Assembly (NCBI GenBank): GCA_024637295.1 | Contig: JAGXFL010000002.1 | Span: forward strand, 1 to 64,000 | Source of the DNA: Sulfuricurvum sp. | Lineage (GTDB): Bacteria; Campylobacterota; Campylobacteria; Campylobacterales; Sulfurimonadaceae | Direction of reading: 5' to 3' | DNA: 64,000 bases | Shown: piece by piece, positions 43,236 through 52,457 of the stretch | Position numbering within the stretch: position 1 is the stretch's first letter | Layout of the letters: each line of letters starts with the position of its first letter | The notes under the pieces: model-generated | What the model saw: the letters and a program-made list of their open reading frames with translations, nothing else | Databases searched by the model: none | Told to the model about the DNA's origin: nothing | Position numbers and translations under genes: made by a program

Positions 43236-44474
43236 CTACCCGGATATATCTACGAGATGCCACATCGGCAGGAAAATCCCTAATGCCAATACCAATACAA
43301 AACCCGCAATAGCAGCGATTAGTATGGGCTCTATCATCGTTGCGATATTGTCTACGATATAGGCATATCGGTTATTGTATACTTGATTCACTTTTCCCAG
43401 CATTTTGCCCAATGATCCGCTGCTCTCACCCGCTTTGATCATCTGTAATATCATCCCCTCAAATTGACCGGTTTCGGAAAATCCTTGAGCCAACGATCGA
43501 CCGTCTTCGATGGCAAGGGCTATTTTTTGCAGTTCTTGTTTCATGTAGCTGTTCTCAACAATACCCAAAGCGATATGCAAGGATTCTAAAATTGGGACTC
43601 CTGCTTCACTCAAAACGTTAAAAAGATAGATAAAACGCCCGATCATAGCGTAATACGTCACTTTACCTACGATGAAAATCTTCAAAAAATATTGGTCAGT
43701 TATGAGTCGAAGCTGCGAATTTTTGGAATAAGCATAACTAAAAAGTGTAGACAGTAGGATAGCTCCGGCAACGATATACGGACCATAGACTCTGAGTGCA
43801 TATTCGCTCCACAGCAGAAGTTTGGTCGGGAGAGGGAGTTCCATACCCGATTGTTCGAAAAACGCTTGAAATTGAGGCACCACAAATGTGATGACAACCG
43901 TAAAGGCGATTCCCATCGCAAAGATGATAAAGAGAGGATAGCGAGTCGCTTTTTTTAGCATTTGACGGTTGGTGTAGATTTGTTGAATGATCGCGGAGAG
44001 TTTGGCGATCGCAATACTAAGGGTTCCGGTTTGTTCCCCTAGACTAAACATGGAGATGGAAAGTACGCCAAGTTGAGGACTAAAACGTGCCAGTGAAGCA
44101 CTAAGGCTCTGCCCGCTTTCAATATCATTGAGCACTTCAGCAAAAATGGCACGTATCATGGGGTCCGCTGTATCGGAGATACTTTCGGCAAGACACATAT
44201 TGATGGGCATCCCGGCATCAAGCATGGTTCCCACTTGATCTAAAAAAGCGATGTACGGTTCGTCTTTGACACGTCTATTTTTGATAGGATCGGTGAAGCG
44301 GCTTTTAAAACGTTCGATTTTGAGGGAAAACGGTTCGGATATTTCACGTATACCCAAAGCAACTCCCAAATGGAGATCTTGAAATTTTTTTAAGGCATCT
44401 ATTTTATGGGTTGCTTCGAGATTGATGCTTCCTTTGCGTTTCCCTGATTTGTAGCGTACTTGAAAAAATTTCAC
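43236..44474 (-). CDS. mshG: MSHA pilus inner-membrane platform protein (GspF/PilC family)
   Basis: A 412-residue type II secretion/type IV pilus platform protein. It has two GspF domains: the first around 78-200 (FLDQVGTMLDAGMPI) and the second around 275-400 (IYLFNVLSEAGVPILESL, then MIKAGESSGSLGKML), with three membrane helices such as YPLFIIFAMGIAFTVVITFVV. It should anchor the MshE ATPase. It is the last gene of the msh locus, 1 base after the mshE end. Confidence 0.9.
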   Translation of the reverse strand: MKFFQVRYKSGKRKGSINLEATHKIDALKKFQDLHLGVALGIREISEPFSLKIERFKSRFTDPIKNRRVKDEPYIAFLDQVGTMLDAGMPINMCLAESISDTADPMIRAIFAEVLNDIESGQSLSASLARFSPQLGVLSISMFSLGEQTGTLSIAIAKLSAIIQQIYTNRQMLKKATRYPLFIIFAMGIAFTVVITFVVPQFQAFFEQSGMELPLPTKLLLWSEYALRVYGPYIVAGAILLSTLFSYAYSKNSQLRLITDQYFLKIFIVGKVTYYAMIGRFIYLFNVLSEAGVPILESLHIALGIVENSYMKQELQKIALAIEDGRSLAQGFSETGQFEGMILQMIKAGESSGSLGKMLGKVNQVYNNRYAYIVDNIATMIEPILIAAIAGFVLVLALGIFLPMWHLVDISG

Positions 44475-46150
44475 CTAAAGTTCCCGGGTGACCCGCAACA
44501 CTTCATCCAGTGTGGTAATGCCGTGTAGAGCTTTTTTAATACCATCAACGATCATAGGCTCATATCCCGTATGTTCTTGTGCGTAGCGTGCAATATCGTA
44601 TTTGGAGGCTTCGTCTGCTACCATCTTGGAGACTGTTTCGTCAAGAACCAGAATCTCGGAGATCAATAATCGGCCGCTGTACCCGGTTTGGGAACATTTA
44701 GGACATCCTGATCCTGCATAAAATTTTTCATTTTCTCCGACCCAGTTAGCGACACGTCGCAAAAGGTTTTTGTGGGGTTAGCCTCTGTTTTACACTCTTG
44801 GCAAATCTTGCGTACCAATCGTTGAGCGACAATGCCGACGAGGGAATCGGCAACGAGATACGATTGAAGTCCCATTTGGACCATCCGTCCAATGGCACTT
44901 GGTGCATCGTTAGTGTGCAGTGTGGAGAAAACGAGATGCCCCGTAAGAGATGCCTGAACAGCAGAGTTAAGTGTTTCAAAATCACGTATTTCTCCGATGA
45001 GGATAATATCGGGGTCTTGACGTAAAAAAGATTTAAGGGCTTCTTGAAATCCGAATCCAACTCGATCATTGACCTGTACTTGCTGTACCAGTGGAAGCTG
45101 ATATTCGATGGGATCTTCAATGGTCATGACTTTGTTTTCAATACTTTTGATCTCATTGAGTGCAGCATACAGTGTGGTTGTTTTTCCACTTCCCGTAGGA
45201 CCGGTTATTAGGACGATTCCAAAGGGCGAGTGGATGATTGCGTTAAAAAGCTCTAGGTTTTTATCTTCAAACCCTAGCTGATGAAGGTTTAGCAGTATTT
45301 TTTGTTGATCGAGGATACGCATGACGATCGATTCGCCAAAAAGTGTCGGAGTGCTGGAAACACGAAAGTCATATTTTCCGCTTTCGATGTCAAGGCTGAA
45401 CCGCCCGTCTTGCGCTTTACGGCGCTCGGAGATATCGAGATTGCCTAACAGTTTAATACGTGATGCTAATGCCGTGTAAATATCCAGATCAAACACAAAG
45501 GTCTCTTGAAGCAAACCATCAACGCGGGTACGTACGGACATTCCATCTTGCTCAGGCTCGATGTGTAAATCACTGGCACGTCGCAGGATCCCGTCTTTGA
45601 TGATGAGGCGAATAAGCTGCATGACCGCGCTGGAATCGGAATCATTGCTCTTACTTCCTTCATTGTTCATCTCACGTTTGACTTCCAATGCGATCGTTTT
45701 TGTCTTTTTAATAATCTCTAAGCGTTGAAAGATATGTTTGATGTCATCACTGAAGGCGAGAAAGATTTTGATCGGTTTGGTGGCAATGTTGCGTTCGAGA
45801 TTTTCGAGAGCATCATAGTTTAGCGGATCGGAGGTTGCCACATAGATGTAGTCTTCATCTTCTTTAAACGGGATCGCATCGGCATTGAGAAGAAGGGGCA
45901 TGGAATATTTCCCCAAAGAGGAAAAATCAATCTTTTGACCGTAGAGATCAATAAAGTCAATATTGAGCTGTTTTGAGAGGACAATGGCCATCTCTTTGTT
46001 GGATACAAACCCTTCTTGAACGAGTGTCTCTCCCAGTTTTTTTGAGAATACAGCACTTTTTTGTTTTTCCAGTGCTTGAGAGAGTTGAGCTGCGGTTATG
46101 AGCCCCTCTTGTACCAGGAGATCCCCTAGACGTACCTGTTGGCGTATCAT
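44475..46150 (-). pseudogene. mshE: MSHA pilus extension ATPase (GspE/PilB type), frameshifted
   Basis: The N-terminus carries two MshEN motifs (RLGDLLVQEGLITAAQLSQA and KLGETLVQEGFVSNKEMAIV) of the kind that binds c-di-GMP. The core has GPTGSGKTTT (Walker A), LRQDPDIILIGEIRD (Walker B) and STLHTNDAPS. After KTEANPTKTF the frame switches: the first ORF runs into a short wrong tail and ends at 44663, while the true end (LRRVANWVGENE, SGCPKCSQTGYSGRLLI) continues in the -1 frame to 44475. One base missing in the T4 run (plus 44761-44764) explains it. The second half of the zinc CxxC pair is lost from the first product. Confidence 0.9.
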
Positions 46151-46151
46151 G

Positions 46152-46808
46152 CTATCTCCATGACTTTATGAGATCGGCGGCGGCTTTAGAATCTTTGTAA
46201 TTTAAAAAGAGTTCCAATACCCCAATAGCTTCATTTTTCTTGCCTTGGGCATAATAGGACTTTGCATACAACAGCCATGCTTCTTCAGCTTCACGGTTCA
46301 TCTGATTGGCTTTTTTAGCCCATACAGCGGCTTGTACATAGTCTTCTTTTACATAAAGGTCACGGGCTATTGCTAAAGCAGTTTCAAATTTTGGAGCTCG
46401 TTGATACATTTGTTCCGGGCTCACAGGATTGGAAGAGGCGTTGCTCACTTCCAAAAGTCGGTTGCTTTTGACTGGAGGTGTCACACTTGCTGGAGTCGGT
46501 GTAATTGGGGTAGGTAACACTGTCACAGGGGCCGCTGGAGGTGTGACTGCTACTTTATTTGAGACAGTTTGAGAAATGATTACAGAAGGGAGCGTCTTAT
46601 TCTCTTCTTTTGGTGTTTGCACGGTTACGGCTGGAACAGGCTTTACGGTTACGTTGATCGGTTGTGAGGATGTTTGCCACTGGTAGTAGCTAAAAACTCC
46701 AAGAACAACGAGGACGATGGAGCTAAGGACGCGTAGGGCGATTCGCAGGACTCTCTTGAGTGCACGCGTTTTGCATTGTTGTAATAAACTGTCAAAATCA
46801 TTAATCAT
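46152..46808 (-). CDS. mshN: MSHA biogenesis protein MshN-like, membrane-anchored TPR protein
   Basis: A 218-residue protein with one N-terminal membrane helix (VLRIALRVLSSIVLVVLGVFSYY), a Pro/Thr/Val-rich periplasmic linker and a C-terminal TPR unit (ALAIARDLYVKEDYVQAAVWAKKANQ to WLLYAKSYYAQGKKNEAIGV). Its place between the ATPases MshM and MshE is that of mshN in Vibrio. It overlaps mshM by 8 bases. Protein-protein contacts within the pilus machine are the likely job. Confidence 0.75.
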   Translation of the reverse strand: MINDFDSLLQQCKTRALKRVLRIALRVLSSIVLVVLGVFSYYQWQTSSQPINVTVKPVPAVTVQTPKEENKTLPSVIISQTVSNKVAVTPPAAPVTVLPTPITPTPASVTPPVKSNRLLEVSNASSNPVSPEQMYQRAPKFETALAIARDLYVKEDYVQAAVWAKKANQMNREAEEAWLLYAKSYYAQGKKNEAIGVLELFLNYKDSKAAADLIKSWR

Positions 46809-47595
46809 GAAGCAGCTCCGAGCTCATCGCTGCCATCGTAATGATGCACGATGAAGGACGTAAAAATTTGACTCGATTATGGGTATTGGTATAGTGCAGT
46901 AAATGGAACATATGATATAAGATCTTTTTAAAATTACGGAAATTTCCGTGACTGTATTTATGCGCTTTGGTAATGAGCTTGAGATTGAGTTCATTGCCAA
47001 GTTGAGAAAATTCGATGCGGGATAGCTCTCGGTCGAGGTAGTTTTTACATTCCATGACACCCAGCGGTTTGAGTTGGATGATATGATGGGGACGGCTTTT
47101 AAAATGGGGAGAACGTAAAATATTTTCCCCTTCACTTTGGTGCATGGCCAGTAAAAACCAAAATGCTTTGCTGTCACTAAGTATTCGGACAAATTCTCTC
47201 ATCTCGGTACTCAGCAGCTGCGCTTCATCCAGCATGATGATGTGCTTACTATCACGGTAAAGATTGGTTGCTTCAAAGCGAAACTTTTCTATGTCATCGC
47301 CATGACACTCGATCCCCTTATGTGCCAGCAGTTTTTTCAAGAGGTCAAGAGGAGTCAGAAAAGGGGTTTCTATGAGGAGGATATCCAACTCACTGTCCCA
47401 TTGGGCTTTGAGATGATGCAAGAGAAAACTTTTGCCGCTTCCCGGTTCGCCCAGCAAAAAGATCAATTGCCGAAACGTCGTTTTAAGCAGATGGTCGATT
47501 TTTTCGATAGCGCTTAAGGCACTCTGACCTTCAAAATAATCCAGAGTATCTCGTCGCTCTTCAAAACGGTTAGCTGCTTCTAGCCACTGTGACAT
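46801..47595 (-). CDS. mshM: MSHA biogenesis AAA ATPase MshM-like (ExeA/GspA type)
   Basis: A 264-residue ATPase with Walker A GEPGSGKSFLL at about 51 and Walker B HIIMLDEAQLL, followed by a C-terminal helical part. ExeA-type proteins help assemble secretins through peptidoglycan. The start ATG 47595 (MSQWLEAANRFEER) lies 1 base after the mshL stop; the longer ORF starts at a TTG. The order L-M-N matches Vibrio MSHA. Confidence 0.85.
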   Translation of the reverse strand: MSQWLEAANRFEERRDTLDYFEGQSALSAIEKIDHLLKTTFRQLIFLLGEPGSGKSFLLHHLKAQWDSELDILLIETPFLTPLDLLKKLLAHKGIECHGDDIEKFRFEATNLYRDSKHIIMLDEAQLLSTEMREFVRILSDSKAFWFLLAMHQSEGENILRSPHFKSRPHHIIQLKPLGVMECKNYLDRELSRIEFSQLGNELNLKLITKAHKYSHGNFRNFKKILYHMFHLLHYTNTHNRVKFLRPSSCIITMAAMSSELLHD

Positions 47596-47596
47596 A

Positions 47597-49105
47597 TTAA
47601 TCAAACCGCTTCATGATACTGTCATCGATGGTTGGAAAGACGTCTTTTTTGATCAATGTCGGTGTCAGAAGGATGAAGAGTTCACTTTTGCGTGTCACAT
47701 CCGTCTTGTTATGAAATAACCAGCCAAGACCCGGAATATCCCCTAAAAGAGGGATTTTGGTGTCGTTATGAAAGTTCTTTTTTTCGATGAGACCACCGAT
47801 GAGGACTTTTTGGGAATCTTTGACTTTGACGATGGAGGTCATTTGTTTGACACGGGTATCGGGAGGCATCACACGATTTGCGTTGGTCGTCGCTGCTGAT
47901 GAGGTGCTCAGCTCCGAATCGGTCAACAGCTCGCTGGTAACAGGATTGATCCGCATGATGATGTAGCCGTCTTCGGTTACTTCGGGAACAATATTAAGGG
48001 TAAGCCCGACAAAAACAGACCCCAGTGTCTTGGTTGTGGTTGCCGCTGTTTGTGTGTTGGCGCTTGCGATCGCTCCGTTTTCGTATAAATAACTCAACTG
48101 CTGCCCGACATTGATCACTGCGGGCTGATTGCTCAAAGTCAACACTTTTGGATTGGAAAGGACTTCCACATCTCCGTACTTTTTGAGAAAATCGATGAGT
48201 CCTTTGGGATTAAACTTGACTCCAAAAGAATAGAGGGGGGCGACAGCGCCCGCTTTATTAAGTCCGTTGCCGTAGTTACCAAGTGCAAGGCTAAATTCGC
48301 TCCAGTTCACCCCTATGGAGCTGTAGTCGTTGTAGGTAAGCTCGATGAGGTGTGCTTCGATCATCACTTGTGAATGCATCCGCTTCTTGAGTGCTGCGAT
48401 GTACTGTTCTATCTCATGCAGTTGACGTTTGGTTCCGGATACGGTTATGCTGGTTGCATCGCGGTTGATGAGGGTTTTGTTATAGGCTTCATTGTAGTCT
48501 TCATCGATTTTGAGAATCTCTTGGATATGGTTTTGCAATTGATCCCAGAAAGTAAAATTAGAGGTGGCTGTAACGGTGGTCATATCGCTGTTAGACCCGC
48601 CACCTCCCGTTGCACCATTACCTCCGGCAGTTCCCGTTGTCCCTCCAGTGGTTGTTCCATTTGTCCCTGTTGCAGTGGTTCCAGTAGTACTTCCGCCGCC
48701 GGAACCGACACTGATCGATTTACTTGATGAGGTTGTCAATGTCTCTAGATTGATGTAGTCGACGTTGTAGGTCACGGTGTTATAGTAAGAGACTCTAAGC
48801 ATTGCGTTGTTGGGATTATAGTCGTAAAAGAGGTTGTGTTCGTCAAAAATAAATGTCAAAAGTTCAGGAAGGGTGTAATCGCGGATATTGACCATGTCTA
48901 GTGGTTGAGAGAGACGGTCACGGGCCCGTTTATCTTCAAACACAACACTGATATTGCACGTTTGCGTCACATCGCGCAACAGATCCATCAGGGTAAGCGA
49001 TGCTCCGTTGTTTTGATACGCATTGAGGCTGAAGCGTTTAGTAGAACACTCATTCGCATAAAGGATCCCTGCCATAAGGATAAAAAGAAATAATAGTTTT
49101 TTCAT
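47597..49105 (-). CDS. mshL: MSHA-type secretin MshL
   Basis: A 502-residue outer-membrane secretin. It has a signal peptide (KKLLFLFILMAGILYA), an STN-like domain (VVFEDKRARDRL), then a low-complexity Gly/Thr linker of about 40 residues (TTGTTATGTNGTTTGG), an N1-like domain (INRDATSITVSGTKRQLHEIE) and the secretin barrel with VLSNPKVLTLSNQPAVINVG and VLIGGLIEKK. It ends the MshI-J-K-L row; gene overlaps (ATGA with mshK) mark one operon. Confidence 0.93.
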   Translation of the reverse strand: MKKLLFLFILMAGILYANECSTKRFSLNAYQNNGASLTLMDLLRDVTQTCNISVVFEDKRARDRLSQPLDMVNIRDYTLPELLTFIFDEHNLFYDYNPNNAMLRVSYYNTVTYNVDYINLETLTTSSSKSISVGSGGGSTTGTTATGTNGTTTGGTTGTAGGNGATGGGGSNSDMTTVTATSNFTFWDQLQNHIQEILKIDEDYNEAYNKTLINRDATSITVSGTKRQLHEIEQYIAALKKRMHSQVMIEAHLIELTYNDYSSIGVNWSEFSLALGNYGNGLNKAGAVAPLYSFGVKFNPKGLIDFLKKYGDVEVLSNPKVLTLSNQPAVINVGQQLSYLYENGAIASANTQTAATTTKTLGSVFVGLTLNIVPEVTEDGYIIMRINPVTSELLTDSELSTSSAATTNANRVMPPDTRVKQMTSIVKVKDSQKVLIGGLIEKKNFHNDTKIPLLGDIPGLGWLFHNKTDVTRKSELFILLTPTLIKKDVFPTIDDSIMKRFD

Positions 49106-49461
49106 GGTGCTTCCTTCATCTTCAAGAAGCGTTGTTGATTTCCTACTCCTAAAATAGTGAGGCGGTTCCCTTCTTTGAGTGCTACAAAATCAGATTGAAT
49201 TGAGGTGATTTGTTGTGTATTGACGGTATCACCAACTTTATACCATCGACCATTTATGAAGGCTTTATTGTTCATTACTGCAGTAACAACAGTTGGGGTG
49301 AACATAGGAGCATCTAAAAGCGGCGGAAGCGGCAGTAATAATTGTGCAGATTTTTGGACGGTTTTCATTGTGTGCATTTTTTGAAACGGATCATACATTT
49401 GGGCATGTAAAAAGGTCGTGAATGGAAGTGTTAATGCGCAAAAAGCGATCAATGATTTCAC
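49102..49461 (-). CDS. Small periplasmic pilus protein, MshK-like by position
   Basis: A 119-residue protein with a signal peptide (KSLIAFCALTLPFTTFLHA) and a C-terminal beta segment (AFINGRWYKVGDTVNTQQITSI, then LTILGVG) of the PilP/MshK type. It overlaps both neighbours by 4 bases. The name follows gene order between MshJ-like and MshL; sequence likeness to MshK is short. Confidence 0.65.
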   Translation of the reverse strand: MKSLIAFCALTLPFTTFLHAQMYDPFQKMHTMKTVQKSAQLLLPLPPLLDAPMFTPTVVTAVMNNKAFINGRWYKVGDTVNTQQITSIQSDFVALKEGNRLTILGVGNQQRFLKMKEAP

Positions 49462-50087
49462 AGTGCTACTCCCATGTATTTAACAGTCATTTCAAATGAG
49501 GGTTTCTCTTCATTTGAACGGATGACGACATTCTCAACCTCTACAAGCGATTTTTGTTCCTCAATGAATGCTAAGAACGCGGCAATGGATCGGAAGTTAC
49601 CGCTTCCTGTGATTTTGAGTGCTTTGTATTGCTTTACTTTTCCGTAAAAATCTTTGTCGGTATCATCGGATTGCATCGATTGGATTTTTAGCCCCAGAGA
49701 GACAGAACGTTCCAGTAGTCGATCTAAGATAGTGGCGTATTGGCGGTTATCAAACAGCAATCCTTGGGATTGTGACATCTGCAGTGTCAAGATCTCTTTT
49801 TGGGATGCCAAATCAGTAATTTGGGCTTCACCTTTGAGTAATGCTTTGTTGATATGGGCAATTTTGGCTTGATACGCCTGCGGTGAGTTCTGAGTTATTT
49901 TAGTTTCTAATGCACTGGTCTCTTCTTGTAAACTGGAAAGTTCATCGATCATATCGGAGGTAAAAAACATCCAGCTCATCAGTATCAGGCTCAAAGCGAT
50001 AACGATATAGATAAACCAGCGCTGCATCGGCTCATAGGCTTCAAGCTGTTCGTCCAATGCAGTTAGCTGGTCATCAAACGGATTCAT
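49458..50087 (-). CDS. PilO/MshJ-like pilus alignment protein
   Basis: A 209-residue bitopic protein. One membrane helix (WFIYIVIALSLILMSWMFF) is followed by a long coiled coil (DELSSLQEETSALETKI, HINKALLKGEAQITDLASQKEI) and a ferredoxin-like periplasmic domain (ALKITGSGNFRSIAAFLAFIEEQ). This is the PilO layout. It overlaps the mshI-like gene by 4 bases. MshJ holds this place in Vibrio. Confidence 0.8.
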   Translation of the reverse strand: MNPFDDQLTALDEQLEAYEPMQRWFIYIVIALSLILMSWMFFTSDMIDELSSLQEETSALETKITQNSPQAYQAKIAHINKALLKGEAQITDLASQKEILTLQMSQSQGLLFDNRQYATILDRLLERSVSLGLKIQSMQSDDTDKDFYGKVKQYKALKITGSGNFRSIAAFLAFIEEQKSLVEVENVVIRSNEEKPSFEMTVKYMGVAL

Positions 50088-51544
50088 CGTGTTACCTTTA
50101 CAACGGCATTGTACATTTTGTCATCCAGAGCAATTTCATGGGTTTGCACATTTTGATAACCTCTTACATACAGTCCGCGCATGAGTTTCGCAATATCATC
50201 GCGTTTTTGGTAGGCAGAAATAACGTGCAAGGAGATCTCTTTAGAACCATTTTGCTCGATCATCAGTGTTCCAAGGCCGTAACGTCCAAGTTCAGATGTG
50301 ACGTCAATGAGCATCTCTTGACGTTTCAGGTGCATTTGTTCAATTAGTTGAGCTGTCTCTTGTGCTGCCTCAATGGAGGCGATCTCTTGTTTGAGAACTT
50401 GGGAATTTTTTTCTTGGTCGGCAAGCCGTTTTTTTTGCTCTTTGAGTGTATTTGCAAGGGTTGAGGTCTCTTTTTCCATCTGTGCCAATGTCATAGACAA
50501 CTCTTCTTTACGTGTTTCTTCACTGGCAATGGTCCATGCAAGTGCTAGTGGTACACCCAAAGCAATGAGTAAAGAAATTCCCATGATGGCGAGAAATTTT
50601 CCACTTTCGCGTTTGTACCATTGTTCTTTTCGCTCGAACGAGGAGAGGTTGAGCGGCTTTTTCCCAATTTGGTGCGAAATGTAGTGTGCACACAGCAGAT
50701 CATGGAGTTTTTCGGGCGAACCCTGCGGTACAGCCAGTGAGGTAATGGTAAGCCCATTGATGCCGTATGCCTCAAAAACGGTTTCCAGTCCGGGAATCGT
50801 ATTGCCCTCAAAATCGAGATAGACGTGATCAATACCGGTGAGTCCGAAAAGACCACGTTTATGATTGATGGTATGAACCAATCGCTCTACGTTGCGGGCT
50901 ATACGATCTTGGATAAGGACGAATTTGGCAAACTCTTCAGGGGGATAGTTCTCGTCGATGACGCCGCGCTGGGATAAAAAAGATTTGAGTTTTGGCAGAT
51001 CCAAACCGGTTTCTACGGCGATAGAAGTTAGGGTATCGATGCTTCGGTGGGCGATATATTTGCCGTTTTGATAGATTGCACCGTAAGACTCCTCTTCTCC
51101 AAAATAGATAAAAAGATCATTTTTAGGTTCTAGGGTGTCGTATTGTGATTCGTAGATTAAAAATCCCGGAGTGATGAGATCGATGACGTTTGTACTTTTG
51201 AGTGCTGTCGAGAAATAATCGGCAGCTTTGGTTTGAGATAGGGCAAAAACTTCACACAAATAGCTCTCTTCAGTCGCTAGATTGTGCCGTATAAAATCGA
51301 TGGTATACTCTTCGTCACTGTTGAGGTTTCCCTCTTCAAACATCCGAATTTCAACATGTATTACTTGCTCTTCTGGGCTTAGGTGGTTGGGGATTTTGAG
51401 TGTGTGGATGTTTAACAGGGATAAGGGGATAATACCGCCTGCAAAAAGTTCTTTGTAGTCATGGGCAGTGCTAGGAGAAAAAGTTCCGTTGTTGTAAGTA
51501 GAAACATGCTCATGCTCTACAAAAAGAATCTTATCGTGGGTCAT
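50084..51544 (-). CDS. MshI-like protein: PilM-type actin fold fused to PilN-type membrane domain
   Basis: A 486-residue protein. The first about 320 residues resemble the cytoplasmic PilM/actin-like ATPase (IDHVYLDFEGNTIPGLETVFEAYG). A membrane helix follows (FLAIMGISLLIALGVPLALAWTI), then a coiled coil (LAQMEKETSTLANTLKEQKKRLADQEK) and a PilN-like periplasmic end. In many pili these are two proteins; here they are one chain, as for MshI. Starts the mshI-J-K-L row. Confidence 0.75.
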   Translation of the reverse strand: MTHDKILFVEHEHVSTYNNGTFSPSTAHDYKELFAGGIIPLSLLNIHTLKIPNHLSPEEQVIHVEIRMFEEGNLNSDEEYTIDFIRHNLATEESYLCEVFALSQTKAADYFSTALKSTNVIDLITPGFLIYESQYDTLEPKNDLFIYFGEEESYGAIYQNGKYIAHRSIDTLTSIAVETGLDLPKLKSFLSQRGVIDENYPPEEFAKFVLIQDRIARNVERLVHTINHKRGLFGLTGIDHVYLDFEGNTIPGLETVFEAYGINGLTITSLAVPQGSPEKLHDLLCAHYISHQIGKKPLNLSSFERKEQWYKRESGKFLAIMGISLLIALGVPLALAWTIASEETRKEELSMTLAQMEKETSTLANTLKEQKKRLADQEKNSQVLKQEIASIEAAQETAQLIEQMHLKRQEMLIDVTSELGRYGLGTLMIEQNGSKEISLHVISAYQKRDDIAKLMRGLYVRGYQNVQTHEIALDDKMYNAVVKVTR

Positions 51545-51576
51545 AGATCTGCTTTATTAACTGTAAATATTGTCAC

Positions 51577-52023
51577 TTAATTGTTACACCCGATTATAGC
51601 ATATCCACTTTGTTTATAGAGGGTAATAGTGCTGGATTGTGTATCCTTGGCAAAGGTGATGTTGATATCTGAAGCAAAAAGGGTAGGTAAAGCAGTTGAA
51701 TTGCCATCGTGCGGTCGCCCAAGAGCGTCAAAACAGACTGTAGCAATGTTGGCCGTAATGGTATTGGATTTGATCTCATAAGCAGGAGACTTATTGTCCG
51801 ATAAGGCCTCTTTAGTCAGTGTGATACACCCCCCATCAACCCCCAATCCATTAGGACTTTGATAGGATAGTGCCCGGTATCGGGCTTCTTTGAGTTTAAG
51901 TAGGGTGTATTGGGCATCAGCTCGGGTGACATCAGAGCGGTAGAGGTAAAAAGCAATACCGGTGAGTACGCCGATGAGTATTAGGACGAAGATGAGTTCG
52001 AGTAAGGTAAAGGCTTTTCTCAT
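51577..52023 (-). CDS. Type IV prepilin-like protein
   Basis: A 148-residue pilin with the class III signal RKA|FTLLELIFVLILIGVLTG (Glu5 present, Ala at -1 instead of Gly) followed by a short periplasmic domain with two or three cysteines. It lies between MshI-like and the PilX/MshP-like gene and overlaps the latter by 4 bases. It is probably a minor pilin. Confidence 0.85.
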   Translation of the reverse strand: MRKAFTLLELIFVLILIGVLTGIAFYLYRSDVTRADAQYTLLKLKEARYRALSYQSPNGLGVDGGCITLTKEALSDNKSPAYEIKSNTITANIATVCFDALGRPHDGNSTALPTLFASDINITFAKDTQSSTITLYKQSGYAIIGCNN

Positions 52024-52457
52024 GGGCGTTGCAAACTCCTTCGTTCAAGTCGTATGGGGTGGAGGATTTTGGGATGGCTGGCGTTGGTTTCGACAACGAT
52101 ATCCATGGTTATGATCCCATTGGATTCTTCGGACTGTATGGGGGTACTTAATGTACCTACGCAAGCAGTTCCATCGGCTAAATAGTAGCGCTGTACGGTT
52201 ATTTGAGCTGTAAATCGGCTATCGGACGAGGTGATGTTAAGATCACGTAAGCACCCTTGCGCTGCACGGTTATGGCCGCTAATTTGTAAAAGTGCCGCTT
52301 CGGTGGCACTTTGCATAAACAGTTCTGCCTGCTCACGGGTATAGCTGTCGGCATAATGCTGGACGTTGATCGACGCATATTTTAAGGTGAGTGTGGCGAT
52401 GCCACTTAAGACAAGGATGATCATCAGTGCTTGAGGAAGACCAAAAGCGGTACGCAT
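52020..52457 (-). CDS. MshP/PilX-like pilus protein
   Basis: A 145-residue protein whose N-terminus RTAFGLPQALMIILVLSGIATLTLKYAS resembles a prepilin helix but has no Glu5 and lacks the FTLIE motif, as in MshP/PilX-type minor components. Cysteines at CLRDL and TACVG may pair. It overlaps both neighbours. The name is by position between the two pilins and by the missing Glu5. Confidence 0.65.
   Translation of the reverse strand: MRTAFGLPQALMIILVLSGIATLTLKYASINVQHYADSYTREQAELFMQSATEAALLQISGHNRAAQGCLRDLNITSSDSRFTAQITVQRYYLADGTACVGTLSTPIQSEESNGIITMDIVVETNASHPKILHPIRLERRSLQRP

Noticed and set aside
44663-44762. Programmed -1 ribosomal frameshift to explain the split mshE
   Set aside because: The sequence ACCTTTTGC at the break is not a canonical X-XXY-YYZ slippery site, and no close downstream stem was seen. 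A missing T in a T run is simpler.
48550-48760. Pro/Val-rich ORF 48564-48758 and a possible CRISPR-like repeat
   Set aside because: It is the antisense of the Gly/Thr linker of MshL; the repeats are short, irregular and in frame with the protein. No CRISPR array was seen anywhere in the window.
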